Of a stretch of 64,000 nucleotides of DNA, positions 1 to 8,090 are shown one piece after another. A program made the position numbers and the translations under genes. Under the pieces are notes generated by a model that worked only from the letters and a program-made list of their open reading frames with translations, ran no database searches and was not told the origin of the DNA. Each line of letters opens with the position of its first letter. Position 1 is the stretch's first letter. The DNA is from Actinomyces trachealis (lineage in GTDB: Bacteria; Actinomycetota; Actinomycetes; Actinomycetales; Actinomycetaceae): assembly GCF_015711475.1 (NCBI RefSeq), contig NZ_CP065027.1, forward strand, positions 62,001-126,000, written 5' to 3'.

Positions 1-1178
1 TCATCTCCGACCAGGCCCTGCTGGCAGTGCCTGAGGACGCCACCCCCTACAGCAAGTTCCTGGGCGCCCTAGCAAACCCCGTCATCATCCTGTTCCTGGG
101 TGGATTCTTTATCGCCGACGGCGCCGCCAAGTACCACCTGGACAAGAACCTTGCGGCGGTGCTCATCCGGCCCTTCGCTGGATCAGCCCGTTCCACAGTG
201 CTGGGCCTGATGGTCATCACCGCTCTGCTAAGCATGTTTATGTCCAACACCGCGACCACGGCCACCATGTTCGCCGTCGTCATCCCGATTCTTGCGGCCG
301 TGCCGGAGGGCAAGGCCCGCGCTGGCATTGCCCTGTCCATCCCCGTGGCGGCCAATGTGGGTGGCATCGGCACACCGGTGGGTACACCGCCCAACGCTAT
401 CGCCTTGCAAGCCTTGGCTGGGCGTGGCCACCAAGTGTCCTTTGCCAGCTGGATGGCGATGGCAGTGCCGCTGATGCTGGTGATCCTCCTGGGTGCCTGG
501 CTGCTGCTGGCGCTGCTATTCATCCCCAAAGGCCTGGGGGTGGACCTGGAGATGACGGCGAGCTGGCACACGTACCGGCAGGCAGTCACCTTCTATGTGA
601 TCGCCACCGTGACCATCCTGCTGTGGATGACCGAGGCCCTGCACGGGATGAGCGCTAACGTGGTGGGCTTCCTTGCGGTGGTGGCCCTGCTGGTCACTCG
701 CGTAATGGGCGGGGATGACATCGCCAAGCTCTCCTGGCCGGTGCTATGGCTTGTGGCGGGTGGTATTGCCCTGGGGCAGGGCGTAGCCGCCTCCAAGCTG
801 GACGTGTGGATCCTCGGCCTCATCAACTGGGAGGCCATGCCCGTACTGACGGTGCTGGTGGTGATGGGGGCGCTAGGGCTCGGCATGTCAAACGTCATTA
901 GCCACTCTGCCGCCGCCAACCTCCTCATTCCCCTGGCCATGAGCCTAGCCACCGGCATCCATGGGCTGGAGCCCACAACCATCGCCGTGGTGCTGGCCCT
1001 GGCTTGCTCACTAGGCATGAGCTTGCCGATCTCCACCCCACCCAATGCCATCGCCTACGCCACCGGTGAGGTGGACACCAACGACATGGCCAAGGTGGGT
1101 GTGGTGATTGGCCTGGCGGGCACCACCCTGCTGGTGCTGGTCATGCCACCACTGTGGTCCGCCCTGGGGCTGCTGTGA
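1..1178 (+). CDS. SLC13 (DASS)-family anion transporter, 3' part
   Basis: The reading frame is open from base 3, so the gene starts upstream of the window and about 392 C-terminal residues are visible. The product is a multi-pass membrane protein of the divalent anion:sodium symporter (SLC13/DASS) family, which carries dicarboxylates, phosphate or sulfate. Two related signature segments are seen, SNTATTA near the start and SMSLPISTPPNAIAYATGE-like residues near the end, plus an earlier GTPPNAIALQ, the duplicated inverted-repeat hairpin motifs of this family. The stop codon overlaps the GTG of the downstream sensor kinase, so the transporter may feed that signalling pair. The substrate cannot be read from the sequence. 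Confidence 0.85.
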   Translation, partial: ISDQALLAVPEDATPYSKFLGALANPVIILFLGGFFIADGAAKYHLDKNLAAVLIRPFAGSARSTVLGLMVITALLSMFMSNTATTATMFAVVIPILAAVPEGKARAGIALSIPVAANVGGIGTPVGTPPNAIALQALAGRGHQVSFASWMAMAVPLMLVILLGAWLLLALLFIPKGLGVDLEMTASWHTYRQAVTFYVIATVTILLWMTEALHGMSANVVGFLAVVALLVTRVMGGDDIAKLSWPVLWLVAGGIALGQGVAASKLDVWILGLINWEAMPVLTVLVVMGALGLGMSNVISHSAAANLLIPLAMSLATGIHGLEPTTIAVVLALACSLGMSLPISTPPNAIAYATGEVDTNDMAKVGVVIGLAGTTLLVLVMPPLWSALGLL

Positions 1179-3211
1179 GTGCCGCCGTGCGGGCCGAGGC
1201 CCAGACCGAGGGACACACTGGGCTGGTCGTCGCGGTGGTCTCCGCCACCTCCTTGGGGAGCCAGGCCACCCACGAGGTGGAGGCCGGGGTAGGGCAGCTC
1301 GCCCAAGTGGTGCGCATGCGCTCCCTGGCGGAACTAGTGGCCCGCGCCGTCGGCCAGGAGGAACCCGCCCTGGGCACCGTCGCCCTCATCATCGCCACCG
1401 ATGAGGTCGGCAACCTCGACGACGTCGCCTCCCTGGTGGCTCAGAGTCCCGCATTGGCTTCTGCCCGCCTCATCCTGCTAACTGAGCGCACAGACCTGCA
1501 GGACCTCGGCCGCGCCATCGACGACGACCTGGTGCGCGAAGTGGTGGCCGTGCCTTGGACCCCCGGAGCCATCGGGGAACGGGCTGCCGCCCAGACCTTC
1601 CGTTGGATGCAAGACAACCTCTCCGAGGAGGAGCTGTGCCGTCACGCGGTGACGGAGGACGCCGACCCTGGCGAGCGCCTCTCCCCACTGCTGACCGCCC
1701 TGATCCACAGCACGGACGTGCTCACCGGCGAGTTCATCGCCGCCTGCGAGCAGGTGCTCGGGCCCCGCCCCCGCCTGCACCTGCCCGCTGGTGTGCGTCT
1801 GACCCGCCAAGGGCAGACCGTTGCTGGGGTGTACATCGTGGTCAACGGGGCGGTGGCGCTCACCCGCGAGACCCGTGTGGGAGAGGTGACACTGCACCAT
1901 GCCACCACTGGCCGCATCATCGGCCTAGTCTCCCTGGCCTCCCACGGCCGCGCCTACGTCACCTCAACCACCACCACCGACGTCGAGTTGATCCTCCTGT
2001 CCATTGAGCAGTTGGACCGCTCACTGCGGGAGAACCCCGTAACCGAGCAGACCCTAGCTGCGCTGCTGATCGCCTCCCTGACCACCCGCCTGGCCCGTTC
2101 CGAGATCCTCCAGGTGGAGAAGATTGAGCTGGCCTCCGCCCTGGACGAGGAGCGCAAGCAGGCCACCGTGGCGCTGGCCGCCCTGGAGCAAGCCCGCCTG
2201 GAGCTGCTGGCGCAGGAGCGCTTTGCCACCTTGGGTGAGCTGGCCTCCGGCGTCGCCCACGAACTCAACAACCCCGTGGCGGCCCTGGAAGGCGCCAACA
2301 AGCACCTGCGACGGGACCTGTCCGCCCTGCTCGCCCGCCATCCCGATGGCGAACTCATCAACGCCACTGCTGCTGCCGCCCGCACCCGCCCCGCCGCCTC
2401 CACCCGCCAGGAGCGGGCGGACCGGCGTGCCCTGGAAGCAGTGGTGGGGGACCGTGAGCTTGCCCGGCGCCTAGTGACCCTCGGCATGGGGGCCAGCACC
2501 GACCCCAAGCAGGTGCGGGCTCTGATCGCCGACAAGGACCGCTTGTCCGTCGCGCTGCTGGCTGCCTCGTTGGGCCGCGAGGCCCGCAACGCCACCTTGG
2601 CCACTGACCGTATCCGGGGCCTGGTTTCCTCCCTGTCCACCTACGTGCGCCCTGAGGGGGAGATGAGCCAGGACGTCGATGTGCGCGAGGTCCTGGAGGA
2701 CTCGCTGCGGCTGACTGCCCACCGGCTCCACGGTGTGGAGTTGGTGCGCGAGTACGAGGAGGTGCCCACTGTGCCTGGGCGCTCCGGCGAACTCGCCCAG
2801 GTGTGGACCAACATCCTGTCCAATGCTGCCGACGCGCTGGCGGCCTGCATGGCCCAGGAGCCGGAAGGTAGCTTCCAGCCGCGAGTGCAGCTGCGTGCGC
2901 TGCGGGAAGAAGACACCGTGCGGGTGGAGGTGGAGGACAACGGGCCGGGCATCGACCCAGCCGTCCTGCCACACATTTTTGAGCCCCGCTTCACCACCAA
3001 GCACGGTCAGGTCCGCTTCGGCCTGGGCCTCGGTATGGGGCTGGCCAAGAGTGTTGTGGACTCCCACGGGGGAGTTATTGACGTGACGTCGCAACCGGGT
3101 CGCACCTGTGTGACCGTGGTGCTGCAGACCGCTACCTCAAGGAGTGCGGAGCGGCACCAGTTCAAAGTGTCCCGGAGTGATGACCAGACGCAGAGCAAGG
3201 AGGAGCAATGA
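1175..3211 (+). CDS. Sensor histidine kinase with receiver-like and cNMP-binding-like domains
   Basis: The start is placed at a GTG that overlaps the upstream stop (GTGA), giving 678 residues. Residues 1-160 resemble a degenerate receiver fold, about 200-285 match a cyclic-nucleotide-binding (Crp-like) beta barrel, and a coiled stretch rich in Glu/Ala/Leu leads to an H-box with His near 362 (GVAHELNNP). The ATPase part has the N-box (NILSNAADAL, near 546), DNGPG near 588 and a glycine-rich GLGLGMGLAKS. No transmembrane segment is evident, so it is likely a cytoplasmic sensor. It overlaps the following response regulator by ATGA, so the two should be a cognate pair. The ligand of the cNMP-like domain is unknown. 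Confidence 0.85.
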   Translation: MSAAVRAEAQTEGHTGLVVAVVSATSLGSQATHEVEAGVGQLAQVVRMRSLAELVARAVGQEEPALGTVALIIATDEVGNLDDVASLVAQSPALASARLILLTERTDLQDLGRAIDDDLVREVVAVPWTPGAIGERAAAQTFRWMQDNLSEEELCRHAVTEDADPGERLSPLLTALIHSTDVLTGEFIAACEQVLGPRPRLHLPAGVRLTRQGQTVAGVYIVVNGAVALTRETRVGEVTLHHATTGRIIGLVSLASHGRAYVTSTTTTDVELILLSIEQLDRSLRENPVTEQTLAALLIASLTTRLARSEILQVEKIELASALDEERKQATVALAALEQARLELLAQERFATLGELASGVAHELNNPVAALEGANKHLRRDLSALLARHPDGELINATAAAARTRPAASTRQERADRRALEAVVGDRELARRLVTLGMGASTDPKQVRALIADKDRLSVALLAASLGREARNATLATDRIRGLVSSLSTYVRPEGEMSQDVDVREVLEDSLRLTAHRLHGVELVREYEEVPTVPGRSGELAQVWTNILSNAADALAACMAQEPEGSFQPRVQLRALREEDTVRVEVEDNGPGIDPAVLPHIFEPRFTTKHGQVRFGLGLGMGLAKSVVDSHGGVIDVTSQPGRTCVTVVLQTATSRSAERHQFKVSRSDDQTQSKEEQ

Positions 3212-3687
3212 AGCTGACTATCCTCGTCGTGGAGGACGAGCCGGAGGTGCGTGACGCCGTGTTGGGGGACCTGGAGGTCTTCTCACCCACCGTCCGCATC
3301 GAGCCCGCTGAGGACGTCGACGACGCCTGGGACGTGGTCAAGGAGGTGGATTCAGACGGCGACCGGTTGGCGCTGGTACTGGCTGACCACCGCCTGCCAG
3401 GGCGCAGCGGCGTCGACATGCTGGTCGAGATGACCGGTGATGAGCGCACCGCCGCAGCAGGTAAGGTGCTGGTCACCGGGCAGGCGGACCAGGCTGACAC
3501 CATCAGGGCCGTGAACCAGGCGGGCCTGGATCACTACATCGCCAAACCTTGGGCACCCGCCGACCTGCAGGAAACCGTGCGCACCCAGCTGACTGACTAT
3601 GTGCTGACGCAGGGCCTGGACCCGCTGCCACACCTGCGGGCCCTGGACGCTGCGCGCGCCATGAAAGCGATCCGCGGCACCGACTAG
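3208..3687 (+). CDS. Single-domain response regulator
   Basis: This 159-residue protein is a receiver domain with acidic residues at VVEDEPE, the phospho-acceptor Asp near 60 (LADHRLPG), a switch Thr in VTGQAD and Lys113-Pro114. It has only a short helical tail and no recognisable DNA-binding or enzymatic output domain, so it probably acts by protein-protein contact. It is translationally coupled to the sensor kinase by a 4-base overlap. The ADHRLPG arrangement resembles receivers found with PAS or Crp-type kinases. The downstream target is not visible here. Confidence 0.85.
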   Translation: MKLTILVVEDEPEVRDAVLGDLEVFSPTVRIEPAEDVDDAWDVVKEVDSDGDRLALVLADHRLPGRSGVDMLVEMTGDERTAAAGKVLVTGQADQADTIRAVNQAGLDHYIAKPWAPADLQETVRTQLTDYVLTQGLDPLPHLRALDAARAMKAIRGTD

Positions 3688-3766
3688 GGGGCCGACTAGG
3701 TGGGGCACAATGGAACGATCCGCTGCTGGTTAGTGGCTTGCGTGGGGCGCATGGGAGGATTGGTGT

Positions 3767-5137
3767 ATGACTGCCTTAAGAAAACCCCTGCGTCCAGTGG
3801 TTCCTGATGTGCCCTCCCCCCGCAGCCAGGGAGAGTCCATCGCCACCGTAATGGCCATGCTCACGGTGGCGGCAGTGGGTGTCTACTTTGTGCGCAGCCT
3901 GATCGGTCCGGCCTTCTTCGCCCTCACGCTGGTCATCACGGTGCGGCCGATGGTGTCCTGGCTGGTGCGCCAGCACGTGCCCCGGTTGCTGGCCGCAACC
4001 CTGGCGCTGGCCTCGATCTTCGCCTTCGTGATGGCCATGTTCGTGGCCCTGGGGGTGGCGGTGGCCCAGCTGGTGGACACCCTGCCCGGGTACTCCGACC
4101 GCTTCCAGCAGCTGTGGGGGCAGGTCCTGCGCCAGCTCGTCAAGGTGGGGGTGGACCAGGACACGCTACTCAAGCAGCTCAACTCCATGATCGACACCCA
4201 CAAGGCGGTCTCGCTGGCCCAGGAGCTGCTGGTCCAACTCTCCTCCATGGGCTCGATGCTCACCCTGCTGGCGCTGACGGTCGCCTTCGTCATCTTTGAC
4301 ACCTCCCGGATCGAGGGGCGCACCGCCGCGCTGGTGGAACTCAAGCCGGGACTGGCCTCTGCGCTGGCGGACTTCGCGCAGGCGGTGCGCTCCTACTGGA
4401 TGGTCTCCACGATCTTTGGTCTGATCGTCGCGGTGCTCAACGGAATGTCGCTGTGGTGGCTGGGCGTGCCGATGGCGGTGACCTGGGCGCTGCTGGCCTT
4501 CGTCACCAACTACATCCCCAACATCGGCTTCGTGATCGGGGTGATCCCGCCCGCGATCCTGGCCCTGGTGGACTCCAGCCCCTGGACGGCCCTGTGGGTG
4601 GTGGTGATCTACTCGGTGACCAACTTCGTGATCCAGTCGATCATCCAGCCCAAGTTCACGGGCGACGCCGTGGGCCTGAACCTGACCACCACCTTCCTGT
4701 CCCTGGTGTTCTGGTCCTCGGTGATCGGCGCCCTGGGCACGATCCTGGCGGTCCCGCTGACCCTGTTCGTCAAAGCGCTGTTCATTGACTCCGACCCCCG
4801 CTCGGCCTGGGTGGGCCTGTTCTTGTCCGCCGGTGACTCGCCGGACTTGCTCCCGGAGTCCCAGCCATCTGAGCTGATCGCCCGCGACCTGGACGGCGAC
4901 GACGTCGAGAGCCTGGATGCCGCGCAGCGCCAGTACGTGGAGGGGGTAGCGCGGGAGGCTGCCCGCACCACCGCGGCCGCCGCCACCGGCAAGGCGCTGC
5001 GCCCGCGCCAGGAGCGTGGCTCTAAGGCGGTGGGTGCAGCCGGAAAGAGGCCGGGCGCTGACGGTCAGTCCCGCGGCGGCTCCAAGCCTGGTAAGGCAGC
5101 CTCCCGGGGTGGGGCGCCTGAGCGGGACGTCTCCTGA
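3767..5137 (+). CDS. AI-2E family (PerM/TqsA-like) transporter
   Basis: This 456-residue integral membrane protein has the eight-helix layout of the AI-2E/UPF0118 family, with hydrophobic pairs at the N-terminus, a central soluble stretch (about 105-150) and the conserved C-terminal segment NYIPNIGFVIGVIPP followed by IQPKFTGDAVGLN. After the last helix there is an unusual tail of about 110 residues rich in Ala, Arg, Lys and Gly, likely cytoplasmic and disordered. Family members export autoinducer-2 or act as cation or osmolyte permeases, so the substrate is uncertain. The gene stands alone, 79 bases after the response regulator. Confidence 0.8.
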   Translation: MTALRKPLRPVVPDVPSPRSQGESIATVMAMLTVAAVGVYFVRSLIGPAFFALTLVITVRPMVSWLVRQHVPRLLAATLALASIFAFVMAMFVALGVAVAQLVDTLPGYSDRFQQLWGQVLRQLVKVGVDQDTLLKQLNSMIDTHKAVSLAQELLVQLSSMGSMLTLLALTVAFVIFDTSRIEGRTAALVELKPGLASALADFAQAVRSYWMVSTIFGLIVAVLNGMSLWWLGVPMAVTWALLAFVTNYIPNIGFVIGVIPPAILALVDSSPWTALWVVVIYSVTNFVIQSIIQPKFTGDAVGLNLTTTFLSLVFWSSVIGALGTILAVPLTLFVKALFIDSDPRSAWVGLFLSAGDSPDLLPESQPSELIARDLDGDDVESLDAAQRQYVEGVAREAARTTAAAATGKALRPRQERGSKAVGAAGKRPGADGQSRGGSKPGKAASRGGAPERDVS

Positions 5138-5200
5138 CAGGAGCGGGGCGGCCCGCTGGCTTCCAGGGGTCGTGTGGTCTCCACTTATCCCCGTCATACC

Positions 5201-5283
5201 AACGAATGTTGATTTAACACCCCTTTAAATCAACACGGTTTGGCGTTCTGGGAGGAAACGTGACGGTTTAGGTCTCAGGCCTG
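5201..5283. repeat. 83-bp direct repeat, copy 1 (distal to AlbA_2 gene)
   Basis: This copy matches bases 7032-7114 at all but about seven contiguous central positions. It contains a perfect 10-bp inverted repeat, TGTTGATTTA (5207-5216) and TAAATCAACA (5226-5235), separated by nine bases. The right end of the repeat supplies the stop codon and last codons of the AlbA_2 gene. The pair of copies brackets that gene exactly. Confidence 0.9.
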
Positions 5284-7013
5284 CCCTCAGGTGCCAGGCG
5301 ATAGGCGGTTGAGCGGCCTGAGCCTACGCGGCGCAGCTGACGCCGCTCAGTCATAGCTACAAGGGTCTTCTGGGCGGTGCCTCGGGAGATCCCGGCCAGG
5401 CGCATCAGGTCTCCGGTGCTGATCGTCTCGAAGGCCTGGCACCAAGCCAGTGCTGTGCGGGTGCAGTCCTCTAGTGCGGTAGAGGCGTAAGGCAGTACCT
5501 CGGCGAACCAAGGGGGCTGTCGGGCTGGGCTCACCGTCTCGCGCGCAACTGGCCCCAAGATCCAGGCGTCGTTGTGCTTCTCGATCAACGGGGTGCTGTC
5601 AACGGTGCACTGCCCGGTGGCGCGTAGAGCCGCTTCCGCTCCTTCTCGGTCAGTCTGCAGGACCTGGGCGACGGAGTCGGTGGTCACAAAGGCGGAACGC
5701 AGCAGCTGGTCAACGATTATTGCCACCCGCGTGTCCCGCTGACGGGGCAGTGGGCGGATCTTCCTGAACAAGTCAGCCACCGGCAGCACCGAGTCGCCGC
5801 CATGCAGATTGCACACCACGTGCGGGCCAGCCTCCTCCGTGATGCTAGGTGGGCGGTGGCCCAAGGGGATCATGGCGGCGTACATGCGATCCACCCCCAA
5901 CCCCTGCTTCTCCACCAGCGAGAGGGCCCGGAACAGGTCGGCCAGGGCGGGGTAGCGGGCATGGCGGTTGCTTAGGACGTTGGAGGCGTCGATTCCGCCA
6001 GTGAATCCTCCAGGGCTGCGCACGACAAGCGCCGAGTCCAAGGACACCCACCTGACTTCGGTGGGTTCCTGAGAATTCCAGTCTCGGTGTATCACCCCGT
6101 TCAGGATTGCTTCGCGAACGGCACTTGGGGGGACTTTGCGCTGCGGTACCAGTGAGAAGCGCTCTGAAGGCTGGGTGGAGTACTCGTTGAGGCTGGCAAG
6201 CGCCTGCTCGATGACATTCACCTGTTCCAACAGGGACAGCTCCGGGCCTGGGGTGATGCGGTTGGTAACCGAGCCGCCGAACACGTCAAGCACAGTGAGC
6301 TCCAGCAGGGTGGACCGGGCTGGAGTGAGCGTGAGCCGAGCTGCTTGGGACAGGTGGTCATCAGGCCTGAGGGCGGCGATCCGGCGCAGCAGGTCCCGGT
6401 CCGTGTCTGTGGCCTCTGCGCTCAGGCTCGCCCGCACCAAGGACATGGTCCCGGCGCTGATGTCCTTTATGGTCAGTGAGGAGGTATCAGCCATTGAGTC
6501 GTGGTTCTGCGTCCGCTCACGGTGTAGCCACCACTCTGTGCGATCAACGGGGCGGCACTCGTCCCCGACCCGCCAACGCAAGCGGTTGCCGGTGTCGGTG
6601 ACTGGTTCGCGGGACTCGGCCACATAGATAGCGAGCAGGCGCTGTCCGCCTATGCGGTGCTCCTCTATCGCGGGGGCGACGTCGATGGCCTGGTGGATGC
6701 GCTGGCGCAGCCAGTCAGCGTCCAGCTCTGTTCCCAGAATGACGCCCGTACCGTCCTCCACCCCCAGGATCAAGGCTCCACCCCCAGGGGAGTTGGCCAT
6801 GCAGGCGACCTCGTCGGCCAGTTTCGTGGCAGCTGCCGGGTTCTCGCGGCTGCCGGGCTCCAAGGTGGCCGCGTTACGCCTACCAGCCTCTTCCTTGAAG
6901 TCGATGCTGGCCGACTCTGAGGTGACAGTCAGGATCCCGTCTGCTTCAGAACTGAGTATTCGGGAGACCTCCCGCCGGAGTTGGTCTCTGCGGTCTAGGC
7001 CGGTGAGGGTCAT
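5268..7013 (-). CDS. AlbA_2/Schlafen-type ATP-binding regulator
   Basis: This 581-residue protein begins with an AlbA_2 (Schlafen-like nucleic-acid-binding) domain, recognised by SIDFKEEAG and MANSPGGGALILGVEDGTG at about 36-90. A GHKL-like ATP-binding half follows, with VREAILNGVIHRDW, SPGGFTGGI and EKQGLGVDRM at about 300-400. The C-terminus (about 525-575) looks like a winged helix (TGDLMRLAGISRGTAQKTL). Such proteins are annotated as DNA-binding or helicase-related regulators and are common in mobile and defence regions; a precise activity is not established. The ATG is preceded by GGGGAGAAGC. A palindrome lies 25-53 bases upstream of the start, so autoregulation through the winged helix is plausible. 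The gene is bracketed by 83-bp direct repeats. Confidence 0.8.
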   Translation of the reverse strand: MTLTGLDRRDQLRREVSRILSSEADGILTVTSESASIDFKEEAGRRNAATLEPGSRENPAAATKLADEVACMANSPGGGALILGVEDGTGVILGTELDADWLRQRIHQAIDVAPAIEEHRIGGQRLLAIYVAESREPVTDTGNRLRWRVGDECRPVDRTEWWLHRERTQNHDSMADTSSLTIKDISAGTMSLVRASLSAEATDTDRDLLRRIAALRPDDHLSQAARLTLTPARSTLLELTVLDVFGGSVTNRITPGPELSLLEQVNVIEQALASLNEYSTQPSERFSLVPQRKVPPSAVREAILNGVIHRDWNSQEPTEVRWVSLDSALVVRSPGGFTGGIDASNVLSNRHARYPALADLFRALSLVEKQGLGVDRMYAAMIPLGHRPPSITEEAGPHVVCNLHGGDSVLPVADLFRKIRPLPRQRDTRVAIIVDQLLRSAFVTTDSVAQVLQTDREGAEAALRATGQCTVDSTPLIEKHNDAWILGPVARETVSPARQPPWFAEVLPYASTALEDCTRTALAWCQAFETISTGDLMRLAGISRGTAQKTLVAMTERRQLRRVGSGRSTAYRLAPEGRPET

Positions 7014-7031
7014 GCTTCTCCCCGCTACTGC

Positions 7032-7114
7032 AACGAATGTTGATTTAGCGTACCCCTAAATCAACACGGTTTGGCGTTCTGGGAGGAAACGTGACGGTTT
7101 AGGCCTCAGGCCTG
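7032..7114. repeat. 83-bp direct repeat, copy 2, with candidate operator
   Basis: This copy lies immediately upstream of the AlbA_2 start (base 7013) and its other end contains the last codons and stop of thiD. The inner palindrome is TGTTGATTTA (7038-7047), nine bases, then TAAATCAACA (7057-7066). The spacer differs from copy 1 while both arms are identical, which suggests that the arms are selected and act as a protein-binding site. Confidence 0.85.
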
Positions 7115-7924
7115 GTGGTAGCGGCCCTGGTAGACGCAATCGAAGGGGGCGTTGCCGTGCATCCGGTGCGTGATCGCGGAGACCACGACCTCCTTGGCGG
7201 TGCGTGCCGCCTCCAAGGGCGTAGCCCCCTTGGCCAGCTCGGCGGTGATAGCGGCGGCCAGGGTACAGCCCGCCCCGGAGACGCGCTCGCGACCGATGGC
7301 CGGGACCTCCAGCACCTCCAGGTCGCTGCCGTCGTAGAAGACGTCCAAGGCTGTGTCGGTACCTAGCAGGGTGCCAGCCTTGGCCAGCACGTAGGGCACA
7401 CCCTGGTCGTGGATGCGCTTGGCGGCGTCCTTGAGCTGGGCCACCGAGGTGATCTTCTCCATGCCGGAGAGCACCTGGGCCTCAAAAAGGTTCGGGGTGG
7501 TGATGGTGGCCAGGGGCAGCACCTGCTCGCGCAGAGCGTTGTCAATGTCTAGGGCTGCACCCGGCTCCTGGCCCTTGCAGATCAGCACTGGGTCCACCAC
7601 GACCTGGGGGAAGCGGTACTGCTTGAGGGCCTGCGCCGTCGCCTCGATGGTGGGGACGGTCCCCAGCATGCCGATCTTGACGGCGTCAACCTGCCCGTGG
7701 ACTCCGACGGCGGCCTCCACCTGGTCGGTGAGCACCTGCGGCTCCACCGGCACGAAACGGTGGGCGAAGTCCTGCTTGGGGTCGAAGGACACGATGCAGG
7801 TCAGGGCCACACAGCCGAACACGCCTAGCTGGGTGAAGGTCCGCAGGTCAGTCTGGGCGCCCGCTCCGCCAGAGGCTTCCGAACCGGCGATGGTCAGGGC
7901 AATGGGGGTTCGCTGAGTCGTCAT
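7106..7924 (-). CDS. thiD: Pyridoxine/hydroxymethylpyrimidine kinase (ThiD/PdxK type)
   Basis: This 272-residue ribokinase-fold enzyme phosphorylates hydroxymethylpyrimidine (thiamine synthesis) and/or pyridoxal (vitamin B6 salvage). The N-terminal ALTIAGSEASGGAGAQTDLRTF and the C-terminal GAGCTLAAAI, which carries the catalytic Cys of the Gram-positive PdxK/ThiD subgroup, are seen. The start is set at the ATG before TTQRTP, because about 30 residues further upstream show no family similarity. Its 3' end lies inside an 83-bp repeat. Its 5' region is divergent to the Fic gene and shares a strong palindrome. Whether HMP or pyridoxal is the main substrate cannot be decided from sequence. Confidence 0.85.
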   Translation of the reverse strand: MTTQRTPIALTIAGSEASGGAGAQTDLRTFTQLGVFGCVALTCIVSFDPKQDFAHRFVPVEPQVLTDQVEAAVGVHGQVDAVKIGMLGTVPTIEATAQALKQYRFPQVVVDPVLICKGQEPGAALDIDNALREQVLPLATITTPNLFEAQVLSGMEKITSVAQLKDAAKRIHDQGVPYVLAKAGTLLGTDTALDVFYDGSDLEVLEVPAIGRERVSGAGCTLAAAITAELAKGATPLEAARTAKEVVVSAITHRMHGNAPFDCVYQGRYHQA

Positions 7925-8016
7925 GCGGCCACTCTGCCCTGACTTGGGGTCAGATTGCCAGTCGTCCCGCTGGTTGGTGACAGCTGGCTGCCTCCGGGCG
8001 TCCATCAAGCCCACCC

Positions 8017-8065
8017 AACTGCTACTAACTGCTAATTTGGGCTAAATTAGCAGTTAGTAGCAGTT
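8017..8065. promoter_or_regulatory. Perfect 22-bp inverted repeat with four 8-bp half-sites (candidate operator)
   Basis: The arms at 8017-8038 and 8044-8065 are exact inverted copies with a five-base spacer. Each arm contains AACTGCTA twice, at a 10-bp step (8017, 8027, and inverted at 8048, 8058), so four half-sites lie on one helical face. It sits 26 bases before the Fic ATG and between divergent thiD and fic. The position suggests an operator for a dimer of dimers, possibly the Fic protein itself. Confidence 0.75.
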
Positions 8066-8090
8066 GCGTCGTCGTTACGGGAGGCGAGAG

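Noticed and set aside
1954..2640. Long open frame antisense to the histidine kinase gene
   Set aside because: It is a composition shadow of GC-rich coding; it has no family motif, and the plus-strand kinase motifs are continuous here.
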